From Bacteroidales bacterium (GTDB taxonomy: Bacteria > Bacteroidota > Bacteroidia > Bacteroidales > UBA932), in NCBI GenBank assembly GCA_022648685.1, contig JALCMW010000003.1:1-64000 (forward strand): a stretch of 64,000 bases of DNA. Reading direction: 5' to 3'. Shown here in pieces: positions 41,528 to 50,659 of this stretch (within the stretch, counting starts at the first letter, position 1; every line of letters begins with the position of its first letter). The translations under genes and the position numbers were made by a program. Below the pieces are notes generated by a model. That model was given only the letters and a program-made list of their open reading frames with translations. It was not told where the DNA came from and searched no databases.

Positions 41528-42781
41528 ATGAAGAAAATACTGATACTGCTCTGTTTATTTATTGCCGGGAATATCTATTCCCAAAATAAATCCATTGACT
41601 GGGATGCCGATCTTGATATTTTGTCCGAAGAATTATCGGAAAAACATTGCAATCTTTTTGCCGTGGAAAGCAAAGATGTATTCCTTGACGGTATTAATTC
41701 AATCAAATCAGAAAGCCAGCACCTGACGGATATCCGGACAGCATTGAAAGTACAGCAGCTAATTGCAAAAATGGGCGATTCTCATACAAGTTTGCAATTT
41801 TACCCGTTGATCGACCGGAATAAAGTTTTGCCGGTTAATTTATTCCAGACCAGTGACGGGCTGTATATTATTCGGACAACTTCGAAAAACAAGGCTATTT
41901 TGGAATCCAGGATTTTGGCTATAAACGGATTTCCAATACAAACAGTCATCGACAGCCTAAGCACCTTGCTTACGGTAGACAATCGGGCTATAGTCAAGAT
42001 CGGAGTGCCGAAACTTATTCCATATCTTCAAATATTGGAATATTTCGGTTTTGCCGATAAGACTATGCAGGTAAACCTGAAATTGGGATCCGCCGCCGGG
42101 GGGACTGAAAATTATGTTCTGAGACCGGCTATAATGAACAGAACAAACCGGGTCTCGTTTAAGCCTGATTCTCTGGCTTTTTGTGTGAAGAATGAACGTG
42201 TCTTTTTTACTGATTGCTATTATTCCTATGATAAGATATATTATATGCTGTATAATGAATGTTGGAGTAAAGAACTCGAATTAAAGTATGGCGATAAGGC
42301 GGAAGCCGAATCGATGCCATCCTTTAAGGCCTTTGAAAAAAAATCATTTAAAGTATTAAGAAATAACGACATAGAAAAAATAGTTTTCGATTTGAGGTAT
42401 AACGGCGGCGGATATTCCCAACAAGGGACCAAATTCATTGAAAAATTGTCGAGGTATCTTCACGGGCATCCGCAAATAAAAGTATATGTGGTCATAGGCA
42501 GGGAAACATTCTCATCGGCAATATTGAATGCAATGGATTTCAAGCGATTGACAAATGCCGTTTTTGTGGGGGAAGAAACTGCGGGAAAGCCGAATCATTA
42601 CGGGGAGGTGGGAACATTCCAGCTTCCGTCATCGAAATTAACGGTCAGATATTCAACGAAGTTTTTTAAGCGCACGGACGAAGACTTGAAAACTATCATG
42701 CCGGACTATACTATAGAAATGAGTTTCCGCGATTTAAAAACCGGAATCGATCCGGTTATCGAATGGATAAAAAAACAATGA
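41528..42781 (+). CDS. Exported S41-family (tail-specific protease-like) peptidase
   Basis: The 417-residue protein has a signal peptide ending NIYSQ (residue 19). An N-terminal region with MGDSHTSLQF leads to a PDZ-like segment around 85-135. The S41 catalytic part has VFDLRYNGGGY, IGRETFSSAI with the nucleophile Ser, and GEETAGKPNHYGE. In this family the Ser is paired with a Lys or Glu/Ser; the full set cannot be decided by eye. It likely trims or degrades periplasmic proteins. A GC-rich terminator hairpin follows 30 bases after the stop. Confidence 0.85.
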   Translation: MKKILILLCLFIAGNIYSQNKSIDWDADLDILSEELSEKHCNLFAVESKDVFLDGINSIKSESQHLTDIRTALKVQQLIAKMGDSHTSLQFYPLIDRNKVLPVNLFQTSDGLYIIRTTSKNKAILESRILAINGFPIQTVIDSLSTLLTVDNRAIVKIGVPKLIPYLQILEYFGFADKTMQVNLKLGSAAGGTENYVLRPAIMNRTNRVSFKPDSLAFCVKNERVFFTDCYYSYDKIYYMLYNECWSKELELKYGDKAEAESMPSFKAFEKKSFKVLRNNDIEKIVFDLRYNGGGYSQQGTKFIEKLSRYLHGHPQIKVYVVIGRETFSSAILNAMDFKRLTNAVFVGEETAGKPNHYGEVGTFQLPSSKLTVRYSTKFFKRTDEDLKTIMPDYTIEMSFRDLKTGIDPVIEWIKKQ

Positions 42782-42811
42782 CTTGATAGATAGAAATCGA
42801 TGTATGGATAT

Positions 42812-42829
42812 GCCGGGTTGCCGCCCGGC
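42812..42829 (+). terminator. Intrinsic terminator after the S41 peptidase gene
   Basis: GCCGGG and CCCGGC form a 6-bp stem around the loop TTGCCG and are followed by a T-rich CTTTATTAT stretch. Confidence 0.6.
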
Positions 42830-43052
42830 CTTTATTATATATAAAATGTTGTAAATTTATTTGATATGTTTGAAAATATGAATATATTTGAATTGTTAAG
42901 GCTTTGATAATGATTTTATAATTGCATGCTATTTCCCCCTTTGCCTGCTGTGTGGTTATCATTGGACATCATTCCTGGCTTTTCCTTTTCCGATAGCAGA
43001 AAATAACAAGATATTCGGCAACCTTTTGTTTAACCTTATAAATAAAATTGTT

Positions 43053-44051
43053 ATGGAAAAATGGAATGATGTTTATTTACGAGCCGGAACCTCCGATGGA
43101 GGGAATTATCCAAGAACCGGTATTCTGAGTCTTTCTCCTGATATTATTCCTTCGGGAATAGATCCTATTGAAAATCCCAATAAGTATTTCCTGGTTGATA
43201 ATTGGAACCGGGATATGGGCCGGGATCTTATTGCCAGAATGCAGAATTACATTTATGTAAGAGCCAAGAATTTAGCCGGAAAGACTCAAACAGGCCGGCT
43301 GTATCTGTATTATTGCAAAGCCAGTTTGCTGTTGTATCCTAATTTCTGGCGGAATAATGTCATAAAAGTTGCCGACGGAAAAGATTATTTCGAGTTCTCG
43401 GTAGGGAAAGATGGGAAAATAATAAGTTTCGACAACACGCAGGGAACATTCATGTGGTCTCCGGAGATGATCTCAAACGATCATTATTGTTTGATCGGAA
43501 GGGTTGTAACTCCGGATCATCCCAACACGATTCCTAATGTTGGAGATATCGACAACTTTGCGGATTTTATTTCACATCATCCTGATTACGGCTGGCGGAA
43601 TGTTACTGTCGTTGACAGGGATTCTCCGGATGTCAGTATTCCAGTGGATTATGATCAGGGTACAACCGGAGGAGAGATGCGTATAATCCTTACATGCGAG
43701 AATCTGCCGGTAGGTTCCGCCGTCGCTTTTTCCTGTCCTAGGCCGGGGCCGAGTCCTTTGATAAATTTAGTGAAAACGGTAATCGATAATCCTGATTCTG
43801 AGGTATTGGGAGTCGTCTCACAAATACCGGATAACTGGAGCGGATCCATTACATATCATTATTGGTCGAATGGACATAAACCTTTAAAGAATTTCAGCAT
43901 ATCTCTGGATGTCATATATCTGGTAGATCCGGGCCATAAATTGTATGAATATGCTCAGGATCCGAAATATTTTTTGCCTGAAGAAATGTGTGATTCGATA
44001 GGTCCGAAGAAAGCCATCCGACTGGGAAGTCATTCTACATGGGGGAAATAA
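43053..44051 (+). CDS. Stand-alone copy of the C-terminal domain of the next papain-like protein
   Basis: Start 43053 (MEKWNDVYLRAG) is used; an upstream ATG at 43026 adds nine residues. The 332-residue protein has no signal peptide. It aligns along its length with residues about 300-600 of the peptidase encoded next: SPDIIPSGIDPIENP versus SPDIVPAGMTILENP, LYLYYCKASLLLYP versus LYLYYSKASLLLFP, and PDYGWRNVTV versus PGFVWRNVSV. The domain is beta-rich and not known to me. The 24-base gap suggests one transcript. It may form a scaffold or heteromer with the peptidase, or control it. Confidence 0.6.
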   Translation: MEKWNDVYLRAGTSDGGNYPRTGILSLSPDIIPSGIDPIENPNKYFLVDNWNRDMGRDLIARMQNYIYVRAKNLAGKTQTGRLYLYYCKASLLLYPNFWRNNVIKVADGKDYFEFSVGKDGKIISFDNTQGTFMWSPEMISNDHYCLIGRVVTPDHPNTIPNVGDIDNFADFISHHPDYGWRNVTVVDRDSPDVSIPVDYDQGTTGGEMRIILTCENLPVGSAVAFSCPRPGPSPLINLVKTVIDNPDSEVLGVVSQIPDNWSGSITYHYWSNGHKPLKNFSISLDVIYLVDPGHKLYEYAQDPKYFLPEEMCDSIGPKKAIRLGSHSTWGK

Positions 44052-44075
44052 CGACTCGAAAAATCGGATAACAAC

Positions 44076-45929
44076 ATGGACAAAGAATATTTTGAGGATC
44101 TGAATAAGAGTATAAAAGATGCCGGCTGCCAATGGACGGCCGGGGAAACATCTATTACGAAACTGACTGATTTCCAGCAGCTGATGCGGTTGGGTTATGT
44201 CCCCGGGCCTGATGGTTTTTCACTTGAAGAACTAGAAAGGAAATCGGCCGATAACTATGCCCTTTATTTAAAAGAAGAGAAAGCACCGCTGCCCCGGAAT
44301 ATAGATTGGCGGAATATGAACGGGGACGGTTATGTGACGTCGATTAAAGATCAGGGGAATTGCGGTTCGTGCGTAGCTTTCGGAACAGTAGCGACATTGG
44401 AATCGAGAGTAAGGGTTCTGGCTGATAGTCCGGTTAATAAAAACAGTAAGATATTACCGGATTTGTCGGAAGCCCAGCTGTTCTTTTGCGGAGGAGGTTC
44501 GTCTGGAAGGAATTGCGGCAATGGCTGGTGGATTAGTGCCGCTTTAAGCTTTTTTAAGGATTCCGGCATCGCCCCCGAGTCCTGTTTTCCATATTCCGAC
44601 CATGACCAGTCTTGTAAATTATCTAAAGATTGGCGGAAAAAGTTAACCAGAGTCAATGATTATCATATTATCAGGAATATAGAAGATATGAAAGAATGGC
44701 TTTCCTGCAATGGTCCGCTGGTTACCGGATTCAATGTCTATCAGGATTTCTTCTCTTACAAGAGCGGTGTTTACCGCCATGTCAAAGGAGAGCAGAAAGG
44801 TGGACATTGCATTTCTTGTGTAGGCTATGATGATAAAAAAGAAGCATGGATATGCAAGAACAGCTGGGGCACCGGCTGGGGGGAACATGGTTATTTCCTG
44901 ATCGGATATGGTCAGTGTGGTATAGATGCATATATGTATGCTATAGATGACTGTTCCGAAGTCTACCCTTTGTACAATGACTATTTCCTTAGAGATAGTT
45001 TGAACGATTTCGGACAGATACCAGTATCGGGAACTCTTTGTTATTCCCCTGATATTGTGCCCGCCGGTATGACGATATTGGAAAATCCGTCAAAGACTCT
45101 TGAAGAGAACTGGTTTAAGGATATGGGGAAAGACATTGTCGGGAATACCGATAATCATATTTATCTAAGAGGCAGAAACCTTTCCGATGAAGCAAAAAAT
45201 ATCAAGCTGTATTTATATTACAGCAAGGCTTCTTTGTTGTTGTTTCCTTCTCTTTGGAAAAATAATAGCATTAAAAATTCCAATGGCAATGATTATTACG
45301 AAGGTTCGGTTTCCAGACAAGGAGAGGTTTTGGTCTCGGAGTCTTCTTTCCTGTGGAAGCCTGACAAGATATCGAAAGATGATCATTATTGTCTGATTGC
45401 CAGGGCCGAGACATCGGCTCATCCGAATCCCGTACCGGATATCGATAAGATTTCCGATTTTGCGAAGTTCATCGCTGAAAATCCAGGTTTTGTTTGGAGG
45501 AATGTATCCGTTACATCCAAAGACACCCCATCTTTTTCCGTAGCTCTTGATTATGAACAGGGAACCGGCGCAGAAGAGATGTATTTCATAATATCCTGTC
45601 TGAACAATACTAAAGGTTCTAGCGTATCGTTGACGTGCGGAGCGAAAGGTCCTCAGCCAGCGATAAATATTCCCCGGACAAAAATAAATCAGGAGAATTT
45701 CATAGTAGGGACGGTTGCAGAAGTGCCTGCCGGTTTCAAAGGAAATATTGTCTTTAATTATTGGAAAGACAAGGTCAAGATTGAATCCGAATGGGAAATA
45801 AGAGTTTCTGCATTTTATTTGCCCGGAAATGCGGATTTGTTCTGCAACACCGTCAAACTTGAATTGGAAGGGATGGCGCCACGAATCGGGATCCTTGTCG
45901 GGGACTACATCATTTCCGGCAAGGCCTGA
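44076..45929 (+). CDS. Papain-like (C1) peptidase without signal peptide, with a large C-terminal domain
   Basis: The 617-residue protein begins MDKEYFEDLNKSIKDAG with no Sec signal. A short propeptide-like part (LTDFQQLMRLGYVPG) leads into a full papain core: QGNCGSCVAF with Cys99, GGHCISCVGYDD with His244 and NSWGTGWGEHGYF with Asn262. Residues about 295-617 form the beta-rich domain that is repeated as a separate protein just upstream. The absence of a signal suggests it acts inside the cell or is exported by another route. Candidates are an intracellular effector, a toxin cargo, or a maturation protease. It is intact and the pair appears self-contained. Confidence 0.8.
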   Translation: MDKEYFEDLNKSIKDAGCQWTAGETSITKLTDFQQLMRLGYVPGPDGFSLEELERKSADNYALYLKEEKAPLPRNIDWRNMNGDGYVTSIKDQGNCGSCVAFGTVATLESRVRVLADSPVNKNSKILPDLSEAQLFFCGGGSSGRNCGNGWWISAALSFFKDSGIAPESCFPYSDHDQSCKLSKDWRKKLTRVNDYHIIRNIEDMKEWLSCNGPLVTGFNVYQDFFSYKSGVYRHVKGEQKGGHCISCVGYDDKKEAWICKNSWGTGWGEHGYFLIGYGQCGIDAYMYAIDDCSEVYPLYNDYFLRDSLNDFGQIPVSGTLCYSPDIVPAGMTILENPSKTLEENWFKDMGKDIVGNTDNHIYLRGRNLSDEAKNIKLYLYYSKASLLLFPSLWKNNSIKNSNGNDYYEGSVSRQGEVLVSESSFLWKPDKISKDDHYCLIARAETSAHPNPVPDIDKISDFAKFIAENPGFVWRNVSVTSKDTPSFSVALDYEQGTGAEEMYFIISCLNNTKGSSVSLTCGAKGPQPAINIPRTKINQENFIVGTVAEVPAGFKGNIVFNYWKDKVKIESEWEIRVSAFYLPGNADLFCNTVKLELEGMAPRIGILVGDYIISGKA

Positions 45930-45944
45930 ATGTAAAATGGCCGA

Positions 45945-46865
45945 TTAGTTTTTGATGCTTTTGACAGCCGTTCGGTATTCATTGGGAGAGTATCCGGTGC
46001 TTTTTTTGAACATTCTGCTGAAATGCTGCGGATACTTGAATCCCAGTTCATAGGCTATCTCGCTGACTGTCTTTGTGGTATCCAAGATCCTGCCTTTGGC
46101 CAGATTCATTAACTTGAGATGTATATATTCCGAGGCGCTTTTACCGGTTTCCTTTTTTATCAGGTCTCCGAAATAGTTTGCGGAAAGGTTTAATTTATCC
46201 GCAAAGAAACTGACGGAAGGAAGTCCCGTTGTTTGAGGCGCTTCGGATTGGAAATATTCATCCAGTACATTCTCGAAACGTTCCAGTATGCCGTTGTTCG
46301 CCACTTCCCTGGTGATGAATTGACGGTCATAGAAACGTGTACAGTAGTTAAGTAATAACTCGATGTAAGATACTATCAGTGTCTTGCTGTGCGTATCTAC
46401 CGAATGTTCAAGCTCGAAATTGATATTGTCGAAGCAATCGGTGATAATGGCTCTTTCCCTTTTCGAGAGGTGGAGCGCTTCTTTGGTATCATATGAAAAG
46501 AACGTATAATCCTTTATATGCTGATTGAGGGCGGTCCCGTAAATCATGTCAGGGTGGAATATCAATGCATATCCTTTTGGCTGGATGTATTGGCCATCAT
46601 TTTCAACTCCAAGGATTTGTCCGGGCCCGACAAAGACAAGCGTCCCTTCTTCATAGTCATAATTGCTGCATCCGTAAGTCAGGTTGCCGCATTTGATATC
46701 TTTTAGAAATATGCAGTAAAGCCCGATGTTCATGCGAACGGGCCGGACCGGCTGCGATTTCGAAAAGTCGATAATGCTTATAAGCGGATGCAGGGTTTCC
46801 GCCCCGAACAATGCATTGTATTGGGAAACGGTATCCACTTTGATTATATCATCCATGTTTGCCAT
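45945..46865 (-). CDS. AraC-family transcriptional regulator
   Basis: The 306-residue protein has a cupin-like sensor domain (residues about 40-130, with YDYEEGTLVFVGPGQ). The C-terminus carries two AraC helix-turn-helix motifs: ADKLNLSANYFGDLIKKETG, then VSEIAYELGFKYPQHFSRMFKKSTGYSPNEY. It is transcribed away from the flavodoxin gene at 47045 and probably regulates it; this AraC/flavodoxin pairing is common in Bacteroidales. It converges on the papain-like peptidase gene, whose stop lies 15 bases from its own. Confidence 0.88.
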   Translation of the reverse strand: MANMDDIIKVDTVSQYNALFGAETLHPLISIIDFSKSQPVRPVRMNIGLYCIFLKDIKCGNLTYGCSNYDYEEGTLVFVGPGQILGVENDGQYIQPKGYALIFHPDMIYGTALNQHIKDYTFFSYDTKEALHLSKRERAIITDCFDNINFELEHSVDTHSKTLIVSYIELLLNYCTRFYDRQFITREVANNGILERFENVLDEYFQSEAPQTTGLPSVSFFADKLNLSANYFGDLIKKETGKSASEYIHLKLMNLAKGRILDTTKTVSEIAYELGFKYPQHFSRMFKKSTGYSPNEYRTAVKSIKN

Positions 46866-46878
46866 CTTTTGTTTTATG

Positions 46879-46886
46879 CAAATATA
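46879..46886 (-). promoter_or_regulatory. -7 promoter box of the AraC gene
   Basis: The minus strand reads TATATTTG 14 bases upstream of the start codon, giving a very short leader. Confidence 0.5.
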
Positions 46887-47044
46887 TCATAACAATTCCG
46901 ACTATTCCAACAAGCCGACGATAATCCGTAAATATGGTATGAATATCAGTAACCTATATAACAATTAATTACCTAACTTGTAGGAACTTTGTAAAGCAAG
47001 ATAAGGATATGCCTCCGGAAAGCAGAAAAATAATTGGAGAAGGA

Positions 47045-47605
47045 ATGAAAATTTTATTAACAGCTTTATTAATTGTAATGACTGGTTTTTATGGAAATGC
47101 ACAGGTGAAAAATCCTCCCGGTATTTTAATCGCGTATTTCTCCTGCAGCGGAAATACTCGTGTAATTGCTCGTGATATTCAAAAGGAATGCGGCGGTACA
47201 ATGTTCGAGATTCAACCCGTCAAGCCATATCCTGCGGAATATCGGGCAGTCGTTGAACAGGCCCGACAGGAGATTGAAGCCGGTTACAAACCGGAACTGA
47301 AGACAAAGGTTGAAAACTTCGACAGTTACGATATTATTTTTATAGGTTCTCCGAATTGGTGGGGAACAGTGCCTCCGCCGGTAGCAACCTTTCTTTCATC
47401 GTATGATTTTAAGGGCAAGACCATACTCCAGTTCATTACACATGGCGGCAGCAGTTTCGGGAGAAGTTCCGAAGATATAAGGAAATTATGTCCCGATTCT
47501 AAAATATTGAAAGGATATTCTTGTCGCGGCAGTATGGTCGGAACGGCAGCCGGAGAGGTTCACAAATGGCTGACAGCCCTGAATCTTGGGTCCGGTTCTT
47601 ATTAA
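47045..47605 (+). CDS. Exported flavodoxin-family protein
   Basis: The start at 47045 gives a signal peptide (MKILLTALLIVMTGFYGNAQ). The flavodoxin fold follows: ILIAYFSCSGNTRVIARDI as the FMN phosphate loop, DIIFIGSPNWWGTVPPPVATFL, and FITHGGSSFGRSSEDI. Exported flavodoxins of this group in Bacteroidales are probably periplasmic FMN oxidoreductases; the partner is unknown. Divergent to an AraC regulator. Its 3' end runs directly into a transposase relic. Confidence 0.85.
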   Translation: MKILLTALLIVMTGFYGNAQVKNPPGILIAYFSCSGNTRVIARDIQKECGGTMFEIQPVKPYPAEYRAVVEQARQEIEAGYKPELKTKVENFDSYDIIFIGSPNWWGTVPPPVATFLSSYDFKGKTILQFITHGGSSFGRSSEDIRKLCPDSKILKGYSCRGSMVGTAAGEVHKWLTALNLGSGSY

Positions 47606-47639
47606 GGAACTTGCATGCATGTACATATTGCTATTTCCA

Positions 47640-47996
47640 GTATGTATTGTCAGGTTTTATTTGGAAAGTAACGGTCCGGAGTTTATTTCCAAAGAATTGG
47701 ATCGTTGGGCATGGGAGAATAAAAAAACATTAGACTTTTCTTATCCCGGAAGGCCTACGGACAATTGGATGATTGGACAATCCTTTGACAATTTGATAAT
47801 CTGACAATCGGATAATCTGACAACCTGATAATCTGATAATCCTTTCATAGAATCTTTTAACGGAAGTTTCCGTGATGAATGCTTAAATACGAATTGGTTC
47901 TTATCTATGCAGGATGCAGAGGATAAAATAGAGTCCTATATTAGAGAATATAACGAGTTCCGGCTTCATAGTTCTCTGAAAGACAGAACGCGATGA
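47640..47996 (+). pseudogene. IS3-type transposase (rve) relic interrupted by short tandem repeats
   Basis: The first part reads YLESNGPEFISKELDRWAW then KTLDFSYPGRPTDNWM, the central Asp region of an IS3 OrfB. The second part, about 47868-47996, gives SFRDECLNTNWFLSMQDAED then EYNEFRLHSSLKDRTR and a stop, which is the end of the same protein. Between them, 47787-47842, eight-base units (GATAATCT/GACAATCG type) are tandemly repeated. The element is dead; no inverted repeats could be placed. Confidence 0.75.
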
Positions 47997-48169
47997 GACT
48001 ATAGCCATTCCTTTTATTTAACTGTTCCGGCCTAATATCTTTACAAGACTGAACATCACAAGAGGTAGAAAACGAGTATATATTAAGAAATAAAAACATC
48101 GATTTCTCTAATAATGAGTGGTCCTAAAAAGGGGATGGGTTCATTTCTTCCATTTCCTTTCCTTTTTGA

Positions 48170-48270
48170 TTGTCCAACTTTTGTGGTGCGCTCCAGGGGA
48201 GCTGTCCATGGTTGATTTAGCTTGAATAGGTATGTATCAACACTTTGGCATTCAGTGAGCATGGCCGCCA
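48170..48270 (+). repeat. Dispersed intergenic repeat, locus C (leader plus one unit)
   Basis: The leader TGTCCAACTTTTGTGGTGCG and one unit (AGCTGTCCATGGTTGATTTA to GTGAGCATGGCC) match loci B and D. The rest of 47997-48457 shows only the promoter of the next gene. Confidence 0.6.
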
Positions 48271-48408
48271 GTAACGTTTTAAGCGATATGACAAAGGCTG
48301 ATGAGTTTTTTGTATAAGAAGGGTCGAAAAAGTTTGAGGATCTCTCCGATTCGTCACAATCAAACAGGAGTTTGTCCAAAAAAAGTTTCAATTATGCTGT
48401 TTAGTTGG

Positions 48409-48416
48409 TACATTTG
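48409..48416 (+). promoter_or_regulatory. -7 promoter box of the LA_2272-like gene
   Basis: TACATTTG matches TAnnTTTG and lies 41 bases upstream of the ATG at 48458. Confidence 0.5.
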
Positions 48417-48457
48417 CACTCTCGATTATCTGATTAGTTTACTTAAGAATCTTGAAT

Positions 48458-49732
48458 ATGAAGAAATTAGCATTAAGTATCGTATTGGGAATATTTTTAT
48501 TTTCTGCGGATTATTTGTCCGGCAAAACGCCTGTAGGCGGAGGGGACAAAGTTTCGGCTGTGCAAATAAGTATTGTTACACCTCTGGGAACAAATGGGAT
48601 CAGATCATCGGAATATACTAATTTCGTATCTTTGAATCTTCTTGCTGGGGTGTCGAAGAATGAAAGGGTGTTTACCTTTGGCGGTCTTGCCAATATCATT
48701 GGAAATGAAGCAGGCGGTCTGCAATTCGCCGGACTAGGCAATTATGTGGGCAATAGCGAAAACGGTGTCCAGATTGCAGGTCTTGCAAATATTTCCGGAG
48801 ATCTTTCCGGCTTACAGTTTGGTGGTTTGGCGAATATAACAACCAAGGTATCTGGAGCTCAGGTTGCCGGATTGGGAAATATCGCAACAGAAGTCTCTGG
48901 CTTTCAGGTTGCCGGATTGGGAAATATCGCGGCAGAAGTATCTGGATTCCAGGTTTCCGGTTTTGGGAATATCGCAACAAGAGTATCCGGAGCCCAAGTT
49001 GCCGGATTGGGAAATATTGCAACAAGAGTATCCGGAGCTCAGGTTGCCGGATTGGGAAATATTGCGACAAGAGTATCCGGAGCCCAGGTCGCAGGATTGG
49101 TAAATATTGCGACAAGAGTATCCGGAGCCCAGGTCGCAGGATTGGTAAATATAGCGACAAGAGTATCCGGAGTCCAGGTCGCAGGATTGGTAAATATAGC
49201 GACAAGAGTATCCGGAGTCCAGGTCGCCGGTTTGGTAAACATTGCTGACAAAAGTGACTATCCTATAGGTCTTCTGAATATAATCAGTGAAGGAGAAATG
49301 GGAATTGCCGCAAGTTATAATGAGATAGGAACAAGCGGAATTACGTTCAGGTCGGGCGGAAAAGTGACTTACGGAATCCTTGGAGTCGGGTATAACTTCA
49401 AGACCGACGGAAATGCGATTTCTACTTTAGGCGGGTTCGGTGCTCATATCAACCTTGCTTCATGGTTGAGGCTCAACAATGAATTGACATGTGAAACTTT
49501 AGGCACTTTTTCCAATGAGACTACATACAAGGCCGGATATGCTTTAATGCCTGCTTTCAGGTTGGCACATCATTTCGAATTCTTCGGCGGTCCTTCTTTG
49601 AATTATCTTCAAACGAGTGATATAGGCAACAAAGATATATTTCCCGGCAATTCATTGTGGAAGAAATTCGGTTCTTCGAAATTGAAACAACTTTATGTCG
49701 GTTATCAATTCGGTATTCAATATATTTTCTAA
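48458..49732 (+). CDS. LA_2272-family surface repeat protein with 15-residue tandem repeats
   Basis: The 424-residue protein has a signal peptide (MKKLALSIVLGIFLFSADYLSG). It then has about a dozen 15-residue units of the form VSGAQVAGLGNIATR between residues about 75 and 265. A beta-barrel-like C-terminal region ends YVGYQFGIQYIF, an outer-membrane-type last strand. The repeats resemble the GLxNIA...xQxAG pattern of LA_2272 surface proteins. It is likely exported to the outer membrane; the function is unknown. Units 4-8 differ by only a few bases, so the array has expanded recently and could vary in length between strains. Confidence 0.75.
   Translation: MKKLALSIVLGIFLFSADYLSGKTPVGGGDKVSAVQISIVTPLGTNGIRSSEYTNFVSLNLLAGVSKNERVFTFGGLANIIGNEAGGLQFAGLGNYVGNSENGVQIAGLANISGDLSGLQFGGLANITTKVSGAQVAGLGNIATEVSGFQVAGLGNIAAEVSGFQVSGFGNIATRVSGAQVAGLGNIATRVSGAQVAGLGNIATRVSGAQVAGLVNIATRVSGAQVAGLVNIATRVSGVQVAGLVNIATRVSGVQVAGLVNIADKSDYPIGLLNIISEGEMGIAASYNEIGTSGITFRSGGKVTYGILGVGYNFKTDGNAISTLGGFGAHINLASWLRLNNELTCETLGTFSNETTYKAGYALMPAFRLAHHFEFFGGPSLNYLQTSDIGNKDIFPGNSLWKKFGSSKLKQLYVGYQFGIQYIF
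48848..49252 (+). repeat. 45-bp in-frame tandem repeat array (nine units)
   Basis: Nine consecutive 45-base units encode VSGxQVAGLxNIAxx. The central units are nearly identical at the DNA level, the outer ones diverged. Confidence 0.85.
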
Positions 49733-49849
49733 CAATTAAATATCGTTTTCCAATCTCCGGTGCTTCTTTACATGTTTTTCAAACCTTTTTGTCCGGTACA
49801 TGGAATAACGGAATTTGAAATCCGTAATCCCATTGTTAAAACATTTCCG

Positions 49850-49888
49850 AAAAAAGCTCTCCGGAGCAAATAGCCAAGGAGCTTTTTT
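49850..49888 (+). terminator. Probable terminator after the LA_2272-like gene
   Basis: AAAAAAGCTC pairs with GAGCTTTTTT (10 bp), the second arm ending in a T-run. The loop is large (19 bases) and contains a small CTCCGGAG palindrome. Confidence 0.55.
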
Positions 49889-50148
49889 ATTACATTACCT
49901 TCTTCTTTTTCTTATCTTTTTTGTTTTTCTATTAACGATAATGAAATTTGTCTTTTTTCTTAATTATAAGGAAAGGTATCATATCGACTCATTTTAAGTT
50001 GTTTACGGTAGCTGTATTTCATTTGTAGGGACACTTTGACAAAATATAAGATCTTTTCTGTTTTGTTGCCTTATTCTCGTGATGTGCTCCAATTTATTAT
50101 ATAGGTGTCTTCCATTCTGCTTTTGTCTTCCATTTCTTTCCTTTTGGT

Positions 50149-50345
50149 TGTCCAACTTTTGGGGTGCGCTCCAATCTTTTTTGATGGGAGCCGGCCAGGC
50201 CCTCGATGGCTTAAGTAGCTATTTATCAGTGCATTGACCTTCGGAGGGCATGGCCAGGTCGGGTATATTAGGGGGGGGCTGTCCATGGTTGATTTGGCTT
50301 AAGTAGTTAGCTATCAGTAATTTGGCCTTACGCGAGCGTGGACGT
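50149..50345 (+). repeat. Dispersed intergenic repeat, locus D (leader plus two units)
   Basis: The leader TTGTCCAACTTTTGGGGTGC is followed by two units. The second starts GGCTGTCCATGGTTGATTTG and closes GCGAGCGTGGAC. It is most similar to loci B and C. It lies in a 927-base gap (49733-50659) that holds only this, a terminator and short tandem repeats. Confidence 0.65.
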
Positions 50346-50435
50346 ATATAACGTTCTAGATAACAATGTAGATAATGGCGTGCTGGCGTAATGGATGCTG
50401 GCGTAATGGATGATGAAAAGGTGGCTTGTGATTTG

Positions 50436-50508
50436 CCTGTTGATTCTCCTGTTGGTTTTCCATTGGATTCGCCTATTGGATTCGCTTGTTGATTCTCCTG
50501 TTGGATTT
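50436..50508 (+). repeat. 12-13-bp imperfect tandem repeats
   Basis: Six units of the type CCTGTTGATTCT follow each other from 50436 to 50508. A 15-base unit CTGGCGTAATGGATG occurs twice just upstream. An open frame of 63 codons runs through here but reads as translated repeat, not as a gene. Confidence 0.6.
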
Positions 50509-50659
50509 GTGTCGTGTCATAATTGTCTGGGGCTTGGGAATTGGCTTGATATCATGATAATGTGGAAACCGACTCTTTCAGGGGCGGCTTTATCGTTTTG
50601 ACTTGAATTCTCCGTTGAGGAAAAAATGATTATATTCGAAAGTTTTTAATAAAGTTAAT

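Noticed and set aside
48696..49205. 169-codon minus-strand repeat ORF
   Set aside because: It is the antisense reading of the 45-bp repeat array in the LA_2272-like gene.
50410..50601. 63-codon hydrophobic ORF
   Set aside because: Its body is the translation of 12-13-bp tandem repeats and it has no promoter or neighbour that supports it.
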